From Caldilinea sp. CFX5 (lineage in GTDB: Bacteria; Chloroflexota; Anaerolineae; Caldilineales; Caldilineaceae), in the NCBI GenBank assembly GCA_021405325.1, contig QWII01000149.1:1-19008 (forward strand): a DNA stretch of 19,008 nucleotides. Reading direction: 5' to 3'. The notes beneath the pieces were generated by a model. The model saw nothing but the letters and a program-made list of their open reading frames with translations, did not search any database and was not told the origin of the DNA. This document shows positions 7,652 through 14,693 of this stretch, piece after piece. Position numbers and translations under genes: made by a program. Position 1 is the stretch's first letter. Each line of letters begins with the position of its first letter.

Positions 7652-7945
7652 GTGAAACAACTGATCTTATTTGCACTTTGGTGGTTTGCTGCCGGTTGCA
7701 TCGTCGGGTTGGGAATTAACGCTCTCGGTGGTCCAAATGCGGTTATCTGGTGTGGCGGTGTCAATGCAATAATTGGATTGGTTGGATTAGCTTTGGTCTT
7801 GCGCCAAGAGCAAGCGCGAGCCGCCTTCTATGGTGAAGGCGAAAGTGGCGGTATCGCTTTGGCGCTTGTAATCGGCCTACCCGTGTCAATCATCTTAGTG
7901 GAGCTGATATGGGTGGTGATGGGATGGGCGGGCTGGCAGCCTTGA
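7652..7945 (+). CDS. Small hydrophobic membrane protein, unknown function
   Basis: The 97-residue frame starts at GTG (MKQLILFALWWF). It has three hydrophobic stretches, at about 3-23, 30-50 and 68-92, separated by a charged segment RQEQARAAFYGEGE, a plausible three-helix membrane protein. I do not recognise a family. There is no good ribosome binding site before the GTG, and the last 51 bases overlap the end of the convergent small membrane gene. Lower GC than the enzymes nearby. The membrane-protein pattern argues that it is real, but it could be a chance frame. Confidence 0.55.
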   Translation: MKQLILFALWWFAAGCIVGLGINALGGPNAVIWCGGVNAIIGLVGLALVLRQEQARAAFYGEGESGGIALALVIGLPVSIILVELIWVVMGWAGWQP

Positions 7946-8143
7946 GCGACGCTGCCAGTACCAGAGTAAGCCATAGGCACTAGCCAGCCAAGTGGCTAAA
8001 AACCAGAGAATATGGAGCGCAATGTGCCATATGGCAGCTACCTGGAAATAGTTTGGTCCCAAGTAACCTGCATTTAGCCCTGTTACAAGCCAGAGCACAA
8101 ACAGTATAATGGCGGCGGTCAGGTAAAGTATAAATCGTTTCAT
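7895..8143 (-). CDS. Small membrane protein, two-helix, unknown function
   Basis: From ATG 8143 (minus) the frame gives 82 residues: MKRFILYLTAAIILFVLWLV as a first membrane helix, a short loop GLNAGYLGPNYFQ, and a second helix at about 40-62 rich in Trp and Leu, then a basic tail with RRSRLPARPS and three His. The frame is open 19 codons further up, but those residues are not membrane-like and ATG 8143 matches the usual MKR start. No clear ribosome binding site is seen. It converges on and overlaps the small membrane gene at 7652 by 51 bp. I cannot name a family. Confidence 0.5.
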   Translation of the reverse strand: MKRFILYLTAAIILFVLWLVTGLNAGYLGPNYFQVAAIWHIALHILWFLATWLASAYGLLWYWQRRSRLPARPSHHHPYQLH

Positions 8144-8219
8144 AAAGTCATCATAACAGAGGGTTTGCGTTTTGGCAATTAGCCCCTGATTTTGTATCAA
8201 CCCCCAAGTGAGGTGTTCT

Positions 8220-9404
8220 ATGTATCAAATTGTTGACAATGTCCCCGTCTGGGGCGAACCTTTGCAAGATGCGGTGAACCAGGCCGTTACCGTAGGCAAG
8301 CGCGCCGAGGCCGTTGCGCTCATGGCCGATCACCATGTCGGCTATGCCATGCCGATTGGCGGGGTGGCGGCGTATGGGGAGCATATTAGCCCATCGGGCG
8401 CGGGATTCGACATCGCGTGTGGTAACAAAGCCGTCTTGCTCAATGCACCAGCCAGCGAAGTACGCCCCTTTATCAAAGAGATCATGGACGATGTCTGGAA
8501 GCAGATCTCGTTTGGCGTCGGGCGCAAGAATGCCGAAGAGGTGGAGCATGAACTCTTTGAGGATGACCCGGCCTGGGACATTCCCGAAGTGCGCAAACAT
8601 AAGCAGTTGGCGCGCGAGCAATTAGGGACGGTCGGCTCCGGCAACCATTATGTGGACATCTTTGTCGATGAACAGGAACGGGTCTGGATCGGCGTCCACT
8701 TTGGCTCGCGCGGGCTAGGCCACCATCTGGCGAGTTACTACATCAAGGCCGGCGGCGGGCGCGATGGCATGAATGTCGAGCCGGTGCTGCTGCCGGTTGC
8801 GTCGCCGCTGGGCAAGGAGTACATTGCCGCCATGCAACTGGCCGGGCGCTATGCCTACGCCGGTCGCGACTGGGTTTGCCAGAAGGTAGCCAGCATCATC
8901 GGCGCAAAGATTGTTGACGAAGTACACAACCATCACAATTTTGCCTGGGTCGAAAAACATGGCAACCAGGATCTCTGGGTGGTGCGCAAAGGGGCGACGC
9001 CGGCCTTCCCCGGTCAACGCAGCTTTGTCGGCGGCACCATGGCCGAACCGGCGGTGATCCTGGAAGGGGTCGATAGCGAGGAGGCCAAGAAGGCGCTTTA
9101 CTCGACCGTGCATGGCGCGGGGCGCGTCATGTCGCGCACGCGGGCCGCCGGCAAAAAGCGCTGGAAGAACGGCAAGTTGGAGACCATCTCCCAGGGCGAA
9201 ATCAGCGACAAGATGATGATGAACTGGGTGCGCCGCGCCGGCGTCGAACTGCGCGGCGGCGGCGTCGATGAATCGCCCCACTGCTACAAGCGGCTCGACG
9301 AAGTTCTCCAATATCACAAAGATTCGATCCGCATCCTCCACACCCTCACCCCCATCGGCGTGGCGATGGCCGGGGAGCATGAGTTTGACCCGTATAAGGA
9401 CTAG
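8220..9404 (+). CDS. rtcB: RNA-splicing ligase RtcB
   Basis: RtcB joins RNA 3'-phosphate or 2',3'-cyclic phosphate ends to 5'-hydroxyl ends using GTP and manganese, in RNA repair or tRNA splicing. From ATG 8220 it is 394 residues, close to bacterial RtcB length. The metal and catalytic residues are all present: Cys67 in DIACGNK, GSGNHY with His143, GVHFGSRG with His160, HNHHN with His239, and the guanylylated histidine His298 in STVHGAGRVMSR. The C-terminal YKRLDEVLQYHKDSIRILHTLTP block is typical. AGGTG lies 5 bases before ATG 8220, so the upstream in-frame GTG (8208) is part of the binding site, not the start. No archease or RtcR is adjacent. A weak TTGGCA-N17-TATCAA promoter candidate lies at 8172-8200. 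The stop codon is immediately followed by a palindromic repeat. Confidence 0.97.
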   Translation: MYQIVDNVPVWGEPLQDAVNQAVTVGKRAEAVALMADHHVGYAMPIGGVAAYGEHISPSGAGFDIACGNKAVLLNAPASEVRPFIKEIMDDVWKQISFGVGRKNAEEVEHELFEDDPAWDIPEVRKHKQLAREQLGTVGSGNHYVDIFVDEQERVWIGVHFGSRGLGHHLASYYIKAGGGRDGMNVEPVLLPVASPLGKEYIAAMQLAGRYAYAGRDWVCQKVASIIGAKIVDEVHNHHNFAWVEKHGNQDLWVVRKGATPAFPGQRSFVGGTMAEPAVILEGVDSEEAKKALYSTVHGAGRVMSRTRAAGKKRWKNGKLETISQGEISDKMMMNWVRRAGVELRGGGVDESPHCYKRLDEVLQYHKDSIRILHTLTPIGVAMAGEHEFDPYKD

Positions 9405-9424
9405 ACACGAGACAAGAGACACGA

Positions 9425-9596
9425 GACACGAGACAGGAGACACGAGATACGAGACAAGGATGAAGGATGAGGGATGAAAAAGAATTTTCGCCTTCATCCT
9501 TTCATGGTGAGAGACAAGGGAAATCAACGATCTATGTCTCATGTCTCCTTGTCTCATGTCTCCTTGTCTCGTATCTCGTGTCTCCTGTCTCGTGTC
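9425..9596. repeat. GAGACAC-family palindromic repeat, copy 2
   Basis: The arms 9425-9460 and 9561-9596 are perfect 36-bp reverse complements; less regular GAGACAN units extend the array left to the rtcB stop codon and TGTCTC units lie inside the right arm. A second nested pair GGATGAA/TTCATCC lies in the loop (around 9464-9500). The loop also holds GAAATCAACG with GTCTC six bases on, the core shared with copy 1 at 24-119. It fills most of the gap between rtcB and the sensor kinase gene and may end the rtcB transcript. Confidence 0.88.
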
Positions 9597-9702
9597 ATGT
9601 GACCCGGCATATGACGCCCGGCACTAGTCACCATGACCAAACGGCGGGTATCCTGTTGGTAACGAACAAAAGCAGTGGTTATCAACACAAGGTCTATTGT
9701 CT

Positions 9703-10971
9703 ATGAAACAGAAACTTGCCCTGCCCAATACCTGGCTCGACTGGTTAGCCTTGATCACGGTGGTGGTCGTCGCCGCTTTTGCCTTTTCCTTCTACCCAGC
9801 CAGCGATATGCGCCGCTGGGGTGTCGCTGCGCTCTTCCTTATCTTCGCCGCCGCCCTCATCTGGCCGCCGGATCAACTCACCCCGCCCACGGTTTTCAAT
9901 GGCCGTGAACATGCCCGGCTGCTCTTTCTAACGCTTGTAACGTTAGGCATGGTGGCGCTGGAGGGTAATTTCACGGCGATCATCATCCTCTATTTTTTGC
10001 TGAGTGGGCGAGCGCTGACGATCTTTCCCGACCGCACCGGCTACACCTGGATTTTGGCGCTTGGCGGCTTGACCAGCATCATGCTGGCCTATATCCTGGC
10101 GCCCGATTGGGGCTTTGGGTTACTCAATGGCCTGGGTGCAACCTGTGGATATTTCTTTGTCGGCTCGGCGGCCAATGCCCAACGGCGCGCCGAAGCAGCC
10201 GACGCCGAAAGCCGACGTCTGTTACAGGAATTACAGGTAGCCCATCAACAATTACAGGCCCACGCCGCCCATGCCGAAGCGTTGGCCGTCGCTGAGGAGC
10301 GCAATCGGCTGGCGCGTGAGATGCACGATACGCTCGGTCATCGGTTGACGGTGGCCGCCGTACAATTGGAAGGCGCACAAAAATTGGTAAAGCGCGACCC
10401 GGACAAAGCGGTCAAGATGATCGGCACCGTGCGCGAACAGGTGTTAGAAGGGTTGACCGAATTACGGCGCACCGTTGCCGCCCTGCGCACGCCGCTGGAA
10501 GAGGATCTCCCCTTGCGCGCGGCCCTCACTCGGCTGACCAGCAACTTTATGGAGGCCACCGGCATCCAGACCGAGCTTTACCTCCCGGCAACGCTTCCTG
10601 ATCTACCACCTGATCATCGTCATGCCCTCTACCGGACCGCGCAGGAGGCGTTAACAAACATTCAACGTCATGCTCAGGCTACCCATGCACGCGTCGAAGT
10701 GGCGCTCATCGGTGACGAAACAGTTGCCGACGGCATGATTGATACCGAAATTTTGATCACGATTGCCGACGATGGGGTCGGTATGAACGGGGAAGCTTGG
10801 CCGCGCGGCTATGGTCTACGTGGCATCGAAGAACGGGCTGTCCAGTTGGGGGGTGAGTTTTTCATCCATCCTCGTAGCAAGGGGGGTACACGTATTGTCA
10901 TGAGTTTGCCCCTGACCATAGCGCCTGAAGAGCAAAAGGCCGTTGCCGGCAATGGAGTCGAGCATGGCTAA
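9703..10971 (+). CDS. Sensor histidine kinase, NarL/DesK type (HisKA_3)
   Basis: This is a membrane sensor kinase of the NarL-partner family. Residues 12-155 hold about five or six membrane helices with no large external domain, so the signal is probably sensed within the membrane. A coiled region rich in Ala, Glu and Gln (159-198) leads to the dimerisation domain with the phosphorylated His208 in EERNRLAREMHDTLGHRL. The ATPase domain shows the N-box (ALYRTAQEALTNIQRHA) and G-boxes ADDGVGM and GYGLRGIEERA. It is 422 residues from ATG 9703, which has AAGG 10 bases upstream; TTG 9697 is too close to that site. The response-regulator gene overlaps its last 8 bases, so the two are one operon. The stimulus is unknown; DesK-like relatives sense membrane state or envelope stress. 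Confidence 0.94.
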   Translation: MKQKLALPNTWLDWLALITVVVVAAFAFSFYPASDMRRWGVAALFLIFAAALIWPPDQLTPPTVFNGREHARLLFLTLVTLGMVALEGNFTAIIILYFLLSGRALTIFPDRTGYTWILALGGLTSIMLAYILAPDWGFGLLNGLGATCGYFFVGSAANAQRRAEAADAESRRLLQELQVAHQQLQAHAAHAEALAVAEERNRLAREMHDTLGHRLTVAAVQLEGAQKLVKRDPDKAVKMIGTVREQVLEGLTELRRTVAALRTPLEEDLPLRAALTRLTSNFMEATGIQTELYLPATLPDLPPDHRHALYRTAQEALTNIQRHAQATHARVEVALIGDETVADGMIDTEILITIADDGVGMNGEAWPRGYGLRGIEERAVQLGGEFFIHPRSKGGTRIVMSLPLTIAPEEQKAVAGNGVEHG

Positions 10972-11620
10972 CAAAATCACCATTCTGCTGGTCGATGATC
11001 AACGGCTGATGCGTGACGGGTTGCGCACCTTGCTTGAATTGGAAGACGACCTGGATGTTGTCGGTGAAGCCGGCAATGGGGAAGAAGCGCTGGCCCGCTA
11101 TGCCGAGTTGCAACCGGCGATTGTCCTCATGGATGTCCGGATGCCCGGCATGGATGGCGTCGAAGCGACACGGCGGCTGCACACCCAATGGCCCAACGTC
11201 AAAGTGATCATCCTCACCACCTTTGATGAGGATGAATACATTTTTGAAGGGCTGCGGGCCGGCGCGTTAGGCTATCTGCTCAAGGCTGTCTCCGGCGACG
11301 AATTGGCCGACGCGATTCGTCGCGTCGCCGCCGGTCAGGCGCTGATCGACCCGGCCGTGACCCGCAAAGTAGTCGATGCCTTTGCCCGTTTGGCCCCACC
11401 GGCGCGCCCCGTTGACGCCGGTCTGGCAGAGCCGCTCTCCGACCGCGAGTTGGACGTGCTGAAACTGGTCGCCAACGGCTTGAGCAACCGCGAAATTGCC
11501 GAGCGCCTCTATCTAGCGGAAGGCACAGTGAAGAATTATGTCACCTCGCTCCTGGGCAAGATCGGCGCCCGTGATCGCACCCAAGCGGCCCTCCGTGGTC
11601 GTGAACTCCGCCTGTTATGA
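10964..11620 (+). CDS. LuxR/NarL-family response regulator
   Basis: This is the DNA-binding partner of the kinase just upstream. Residues 1-120 form a receiver domain with acidic pair Asp11-Asp12, phospho-acceptor Asp57 (VLMDVRMPG), Thr85 and Lys107, all expected positions. Residues about 150-215 form a LuxR-type helix-turn-helix (LSDRELDVLKLVANG, then NREIAERLYLAEGTVKNYV). Length is 218 residues from ATG 10964, which has GGAG 6 bases upstream; earlier in-frame starts at 10943 and 10952 lack this. The start overlaps the kinase stop by 8 bases, indicating translational coupling. At the far end its TGA overlaps the stop of the convergent HxlR gene by 6 bases. Target genes are not visible here. 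Confidence 0.95.
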   Translation: MANKITILLVDDQRLMRDGLRTLLELEDDLDVVGEAGNGEEALARYAELQPAIVLMDVRMPGMDGVEATRRLHTQWPNVKVIILTTFDEDEYIFEGLRAGALGYLLKAVSGDELADAIRRVAAGQALIDPAVTRKVVDAFARLAPPARPVDAGLAEPLSDRELDVLKLVANGLSNREIAERLYLAEGTVKNYVTSLLGKIGARDRTQAALRGRELRLL

Positions 11621-12349
11621 GCCGTTTTTTTCCTCATCCTTTCCCTCAGTGACCTTCTGCTTCTTCTGCATGGTGGTGCGCACAGTCGGCGCTGCTAGAC
11701 TGTAGGTGAACCAGGTGGGAAAGGCATCGGCCAGGGCAGGGATGGCGTCAATCGTGACGTGCTGATTGGCGACGGCTTGGTCAAATTCCATGCGGCCCAA
11801 CCAAATCTGCAAATAGATGGCGAGATCTGCGGTCACGAGTACATCGATCTCATAGCCGGGGTGGGTAAGACACAGGGAAACATCTTCGGGCTGCATGACC
11901 AGCCAATACGTTTCCACTTGGGCACGAGGGAAGTCGAACTGCACCACGACCCGTTCATCCGGTAGATTTCCCACAACCGCCCCATCACGCATCCACCACA
12001 TGAGGAGTACGGGGTCCAAATCTTCCGCACTTGGCGCCTCAAACGCCCAATGGGCGCCCCATACCAGCAGCGCCTGAATCACTGCCTGCAATTCTACCCC
12101 CGCTTGGGTTGGAATATACTCGGTACGCTTGCGGTCGTTTGGGTTCTGGCGCTTTTCAATAATCCCCATCCGCTCCAACCGTCGCAGACGCTCGGCCAGC
12201 AACCCACGCGAAATGCCCGGCAATCCCCGTTCCAGGGCGTTGAAGTGGTGCGTACCTAGCAACAGATCGCGCACAATCAACAGCGTCCAGCGATCACCCA
12301 AAATTTCAGCCGCCTTCGCAATGGGACAATATTGACCATATTGATACAT
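11615..12349 (-). CDS. HxlR-family winged-helix regulator with SCP2-like C-terminus
   Basis: Residues 1-100 form an HxlR-type winged helix-turn-helix: CPIAKAAEILGDRWTLLIVRDLL, then GISRGLLAERLRRLERMGII, and a wing with the conserved TEY. Cys8 is at the position of the redox-sensing cysteine known in some HxlR members. Residues about 110-225 are an extra domain (from DPVLLMWWM to FPTWFTYSL) resembling the SCP2/sterol-carrier fold found in a two-domain HxlR subgroup, probably the effector pocket. The 244-residue start is strongly supported by AAGGAGG 7-8 bases upstream of the ATG (minus strand, 12355-12362). It is divergent from the methyltransferase gene at 12639 with about 290 bp of shared control region, so that gene is the likely target. 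Confidence 0.92.
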   Translation of the reverse strand: MYQYGQYCPIAKAAEILGDRWTLLIVRDLLLGTHHFNALERGLPGISRGLLAERLRRLERMGIIEKRQNPNDRKRTEYIPTQAGVELQAVIQALLVWGAHWAFEAPSAEDLDPVLLMWWMRDGAVVGNLPDERVVVQFDFPRAQVETYWLVMQPEDVSLCLTHPGYEIDVLVTADLAIYLQIWLGRMEFDQAVANQHVTIDAIPALADAFPTWFTYSLAAPTVRTTMQKKQKVTEGKDEEKNGS

Positions 12350-12368
12350 GTCTATCCTCCTTAGCCTT

Positions 12369-12383
12369 CGTCCCGGCGGGACG
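12369..12383. repeat. CGTCCC-GGC-GGGACG palindrome
   Basis: A perfect 6-bp stem with a 3-base loop, followed by the imperfect palindrome CCTGTCTATAGGATAGG (12384-12400). It lies in the leader of the HxlR gene, just upstream of its ribosome binding site. It may be a dispersed repeat or a leader structure. Confidence 0.5.
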
Positions 12384-12420
12384 CCTGTCTATAGGATAGG
12401 CCCAAACCTGCCGCATGACC

Positions 12421-12554
12421 AGTTCAAGATTCGAACTAGTACAGCACAGCGACATAGGTTACTCGCTGTGCTGCTCATGAGTATACACAGAATGCGGCAA
12501 CTTGCCGAATCTGCTTTCATAGAGACCGCGTGGCAGTGCAAAATCTGAACTAGT
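12421..12554. promoter_or_regulatory. Divergent control region with paired GAACTAGT sites and a hairpin
   Basis: AGTTC-N7-GAACT (12421-12437) is an inverted repeat. GAACTAGT occurs at 12433-12440 and again at 12547-12554, 114 bp apart and both preceded by an AT-rich GATT/ATCT sequence. Between them lies a perfect 11-bp stem, CAGCACAGCGA (12442-12452) with TCGCTGTGCTG (12463-12473). Paired identical sites flanking the space between a regulator and its divergent gene fit operators for the HxlR protein. An alternative is a small insertion bounded by an 8-bp duplication. Confidence 0.4.
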
Positions 12555-12638
12555 CAACCGCACCGTCGTCCCCTAAGATAGGAGCAGGTTATCCTGAAAA
12601 TCGTGAGAGAAAGAGAATTTCATGAAAGGATCGACAAA

Positions 12639-13442
12639 ATGAGTACTACCCAGACTGGACAAGTCGTTAAAAGCGCAGCCGAGATCTACGACGAGTTCTT
12701 TGTGCCTGCCCTCTTTGGCGCATGGGCGGCGCCAGTGGCCGAGGCCGCCGGGATCAAGCCCGGCCACCAGGTGTTGGATGTGGCCTGCGGTACGGGTGTG
12801 CTGACGCGTGAAATCGCTAGGCGGGTTGCACCGGATGGCGCCGTCATCGGCCTGGACATCAACGATGGCATGTTATGCGTGGCCCGCGCCAAAGCGCCTG
12901 CGCTTTCCTTCCAGGCTGGCCGTGCCGAGGCGCTCCCCTTTGAGGATGCGCATTTCGACGTGGCAACCTGCCAATTTGGCCTGATGTTTTTCGAGGAGCG
13001 GGCAAAGGCCATCCGGGAGATGATGCGCGTCCTCAAACCCGGTGGTCGGTTGGCCGTGGCGGTCTGGGATGCCATCGAACATGTTGAGGGATACGCCCCC
13101 CTAGCTGATTTGTTGGCCCGGCTCTATGGCCCTGAGATTGACGCGGCTGTCCGTGCGCCCTTTGTCCTGGGCGACCGTGATCTGCTGACCAACCTCTTTG
13201 CCGCCGCCGGTGTGGACAACACCAAACTCCACCACCAAACCGGCGTCATGCGTTTCCCATCGCTACACGCCTGGCTCACCACCGAGATTCGTGGCTGGGT
13301 GCTGGCCGATCGGCTCGATGACACCCAGTTCGCCGCGTTCTTGCAGGAAGCCCAATCGATCCTCGCCCCCTATCTGTTGGCTGACGGCACGGTGGCGTTG
13401 CAGGCCCCGGCGTATATTGTGAGCGGGCGGAAGGCGGAGTAA
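12639..13442 (+). CDS. Class I SAM-dependent methyltransferase
   Basis: This is a UbiE/Methyltransf_11-type enzyme of 267 residues that moves a methyl group from S-adenosylmethionine to an unidentified small molecule. Motif I is VLDVACGTG (45-53), the acidic residue that binds the ribose is in GLDIND (about 71-76), motif II/III region is EALPFEDAHFDVATCQFGLMFF, and the post-III stretch is MRVLKPGGRLAVAVWD. ATG 12639 is chosen because AAAGGA lies 8 bases upstream; the open frame reaches back to 12603 without another good site. It is divergent from, and probably controlled by, the HxlR-SCP2 regulator at 12349. Its stop abuts remnant genes, so no downstream operon partner can be named. Confidence 0.92.
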   Translation: MSTTQTGQVVKSAAEIYDEFFVPALFGAWAAPVAEAAGIKPGHQVLDVACGTGVLTREIARRVAPDGAVIGLDINDGMLCVARAKAPALSFQAGRAEALPFEDAHFDVATCQFGLMFFEERAKAIREMMRVLKPGGRLAVAVWDAIEHVEGYAPLADLLARLYGPEIDAAVRAPFVLGDRDLLTNLFAAAGVDNTKLHHQTGVMRFPSLHAWLTTEIRGWVLADRLDDTQFAAFLQEAQSILAPYLLADGTVALQAPAYIVSGRKAE

Positions 13443-13703
13443 TTTTCAATGTCTGGTTGGTTGGCGAGCGTGAACACCTACAACACCGCGTGCCGGCGGC
13501 GCTGCGCACCCTCATCGACCAGGCTTTTGCAGAGGCGAATGAGGAGGAGGCCATTGCCCATCTTTACCGGCTGGTCAAGGTAGAACCATGGGCCGAAGAG
13601 GAGCAGTGCCGCTTGATGGAGCTGTTGGCCCGGCGCGGTGACTACACCGCCGCCCTGCACCAGTACGAAGCGCTGCGCACCCTCCTGGCGGCAGTCGGAG
13701 GAG
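13443..13703 (+). pseudogene. Fragment of a BTAD (AfsR/SARP-type) regulator
   Basis: Directly after the methyltransferase stop, one frame reads WLVGEREHLQHRV and continues to LYRLVKVEPWAEEEQCRLM and LLARRGDYTAALHQYEALRT. This matches the helical bacterial transcriptional activator domain of AfsR/SARP-like and related signalling ATPases. Only about 80 residues are present: there is no start codon context, no DNA-binding domain before it, and no nucleotide-binding part after it. After EALRTLLA the frame loses similarity and ends at 13744. An 11-bp direct repeat ACCCTCCTGGC (13679-13689 and 13710-13720) spans the point where the next remnant begins, suggesting a deletion between short repeats. 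Confidence 0.7.
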
Positions 13704-13961
13704 GCGCACACCCTCCTGGCACAGCTTGGCGCTCCTGGGAGTGAAGGTTCCAACGCCTACGGTAAAGTCTTCACCCGTTCCGATATGGCCTATGTAGTGG
13801 CGATGGCGGCGCGCCTGCCGCAGCCGCCGCCTGGTCAAGCTTACCACCTCTGGCTGGTTCAGGGCGAGCAGACCGAACTGGCCGGCATGATGAAGATCAA
13901 CCAGGATGGTTTTGCCCTGGTGATCTATGAGGCCGACCAGAATGACCAGCTACCGCATAAT
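13692..13961 (+). pseudogene. Fragment of an RskA-type anti-sigma factor
   Basis: A different frame from the BTAD remnant reads SEEAHTLLAQLGAPG, then AYGKVFTRSD, LPQPPPGQAYHLWLVQGEQ and AGMMKINQDGFALVIYEA. This is the extracytoplasmic C-terminal domain of RskA-family anti-sigma-K factors, whose hallmark is PPGxxYxLWLV. The zinc-binding N-terminus, the membrane helix and the final strands are missing. At its end the frame passes without a stop into a lipoprotein signal peptide belonging to the next gene. No ECF sigma factor gene is in the window. Confidence 0.65.
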
Positions 13962-14280
13962 GCCAAACGCATTCGTCGGCTGACGCTGCTGGCGCTCCTG
14001 GTCTTGCTCTTACCCGCCCTGTTGAGCGCTTGTCAACCAATCCAAGCGCCGGACGTTGCCCCCGATGTGGATCGCTATCACTGTCACCGTCGGCACAACC
14101 GTCACCTGGACCAGCCATGATGTGGTCATGCACACGGTCACGGCCAAAGATTTCGCCTTTGGCTCCGGCGCGCTCCGCCCGGAAGGGAGTTTCCGCCATG
14201 TCTTCAAAGAAGCTGGCATCTATGACTATCTCTGCGCCATCCACCCGACGATGAAAGGGACGGTGGTCGTGCAGGAGTAG
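13962..14280 (+). pseudogene. Frameshifted cupredoxin (plastocyanin-like) lipoprotein
   Basis: The 5' part encodes a lipoprotein signal peptide, KRIRRLTLLALLVLLLPAL followed by lipobox LLSAC, but has no start codon because its frame is joined to the RskA remnant. The 3' part, one frame over (14056-14280), encodes a cupredoxin: ITVTVGTTVTWTSHDVV, then MHTVTAKD, and YDYLCAIHPTM with the four blue-copper ligands His, Cys, His and Met intact. The frames switch at or just after a run of five Cs (14059-14063); removing one C would connect them. Even then the usual first strand (FAFxPxxxTV) is absent. The ancestral product would be a membrane-anchored copper electron carrier. Confidence 0.7.
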
Positions 14281-14337
14281 TAACATCCCCGTACCGTAGG
14301 GCCGCCTGTGTTAAGGGAATAAGGGGGGCACAACACA

Positions 14338-14477
14338 ACAACGGATGAAGACGGGAACGGATGGCGTGGTTACCGAACAAAACCGATGAAAAACATGGGC
14401 ATCATATAAGATGTCCTCTTACTGATTCGGCAGTGTTCATAGCAACAGACATATCCGTTCCCGCCATCATCCGCTGT
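14338..14477. repeat. 140-bp element with 25-bp terminal inverted repeats
   Basis: 14338-14362 and 14453-14477 are inverted repeats matching at 22 of 25 positions, built on CGGATGA and CGGGAACGGAT. The interior (90 bp) has no gene. No clear flanking duplication was seen. It has the form of a small non-autonomous element or dispersed repeat. Confidence 0.65.
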
Positions 14478-14693
14478 AGTGTCCTAGCTTGATACAAATG
14501 GAAGCTTGCGTTCAGGGATCCCCTCATCTAAACGCAGGCATCCCTACAGGATGAAATCGCCAACATCACGTCGCTGCTTTTTCAGCCAGGGAACAAAATT
14601 GTACGCAATGCGTGGCAGGAAGATCGATGACAGGTGAACTTGTGCTACAATAGAGGCAGTTGCATTGTGGAAGCCTGGAAGGTAGCGAGTCCT
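14478..14693. other. Leader region of the AAA/PDDEXK gene
   Basis: No gene is seen. It contains a -10-like TACAAT at 14646-14651 without a good -35, and the open frame of the downstream gene runs back to 14634. GGAAGG at 14677-14682 is the only candidate ribosome binding site near ATG 14694. Confidence 0.4.

Noticed and set aside
8715..9557. 280-residue minus-strand frame opposite rtcB
   Set aside because: It is antisense to conserved RtcB motifs and its N-terminus is palindromic-repeat sequence.
8220..11620. rtcB plus the two-component system as one functional unit
   Set aside because: They are separated by a 298-bp gap holding a large palindrome, and no RtcR, archease or RNA-repair partner is nearby.
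12441..12546. Insertion sequence between the two GAACTAGT copies
   Set aside because: The interior ends are not inverted repeats of each other, so the operator reading is at least as good; no mobile element was called.
13638..14120. A single real 160-residue membrane or lipoprotein gene
   Set aside because: Its first part is an out-of-frame reading of the BTAD remnant, its middle is a partial RskA domain, and its end is a signal peptide running into a frameshift; this pattern is decay, not one protein.
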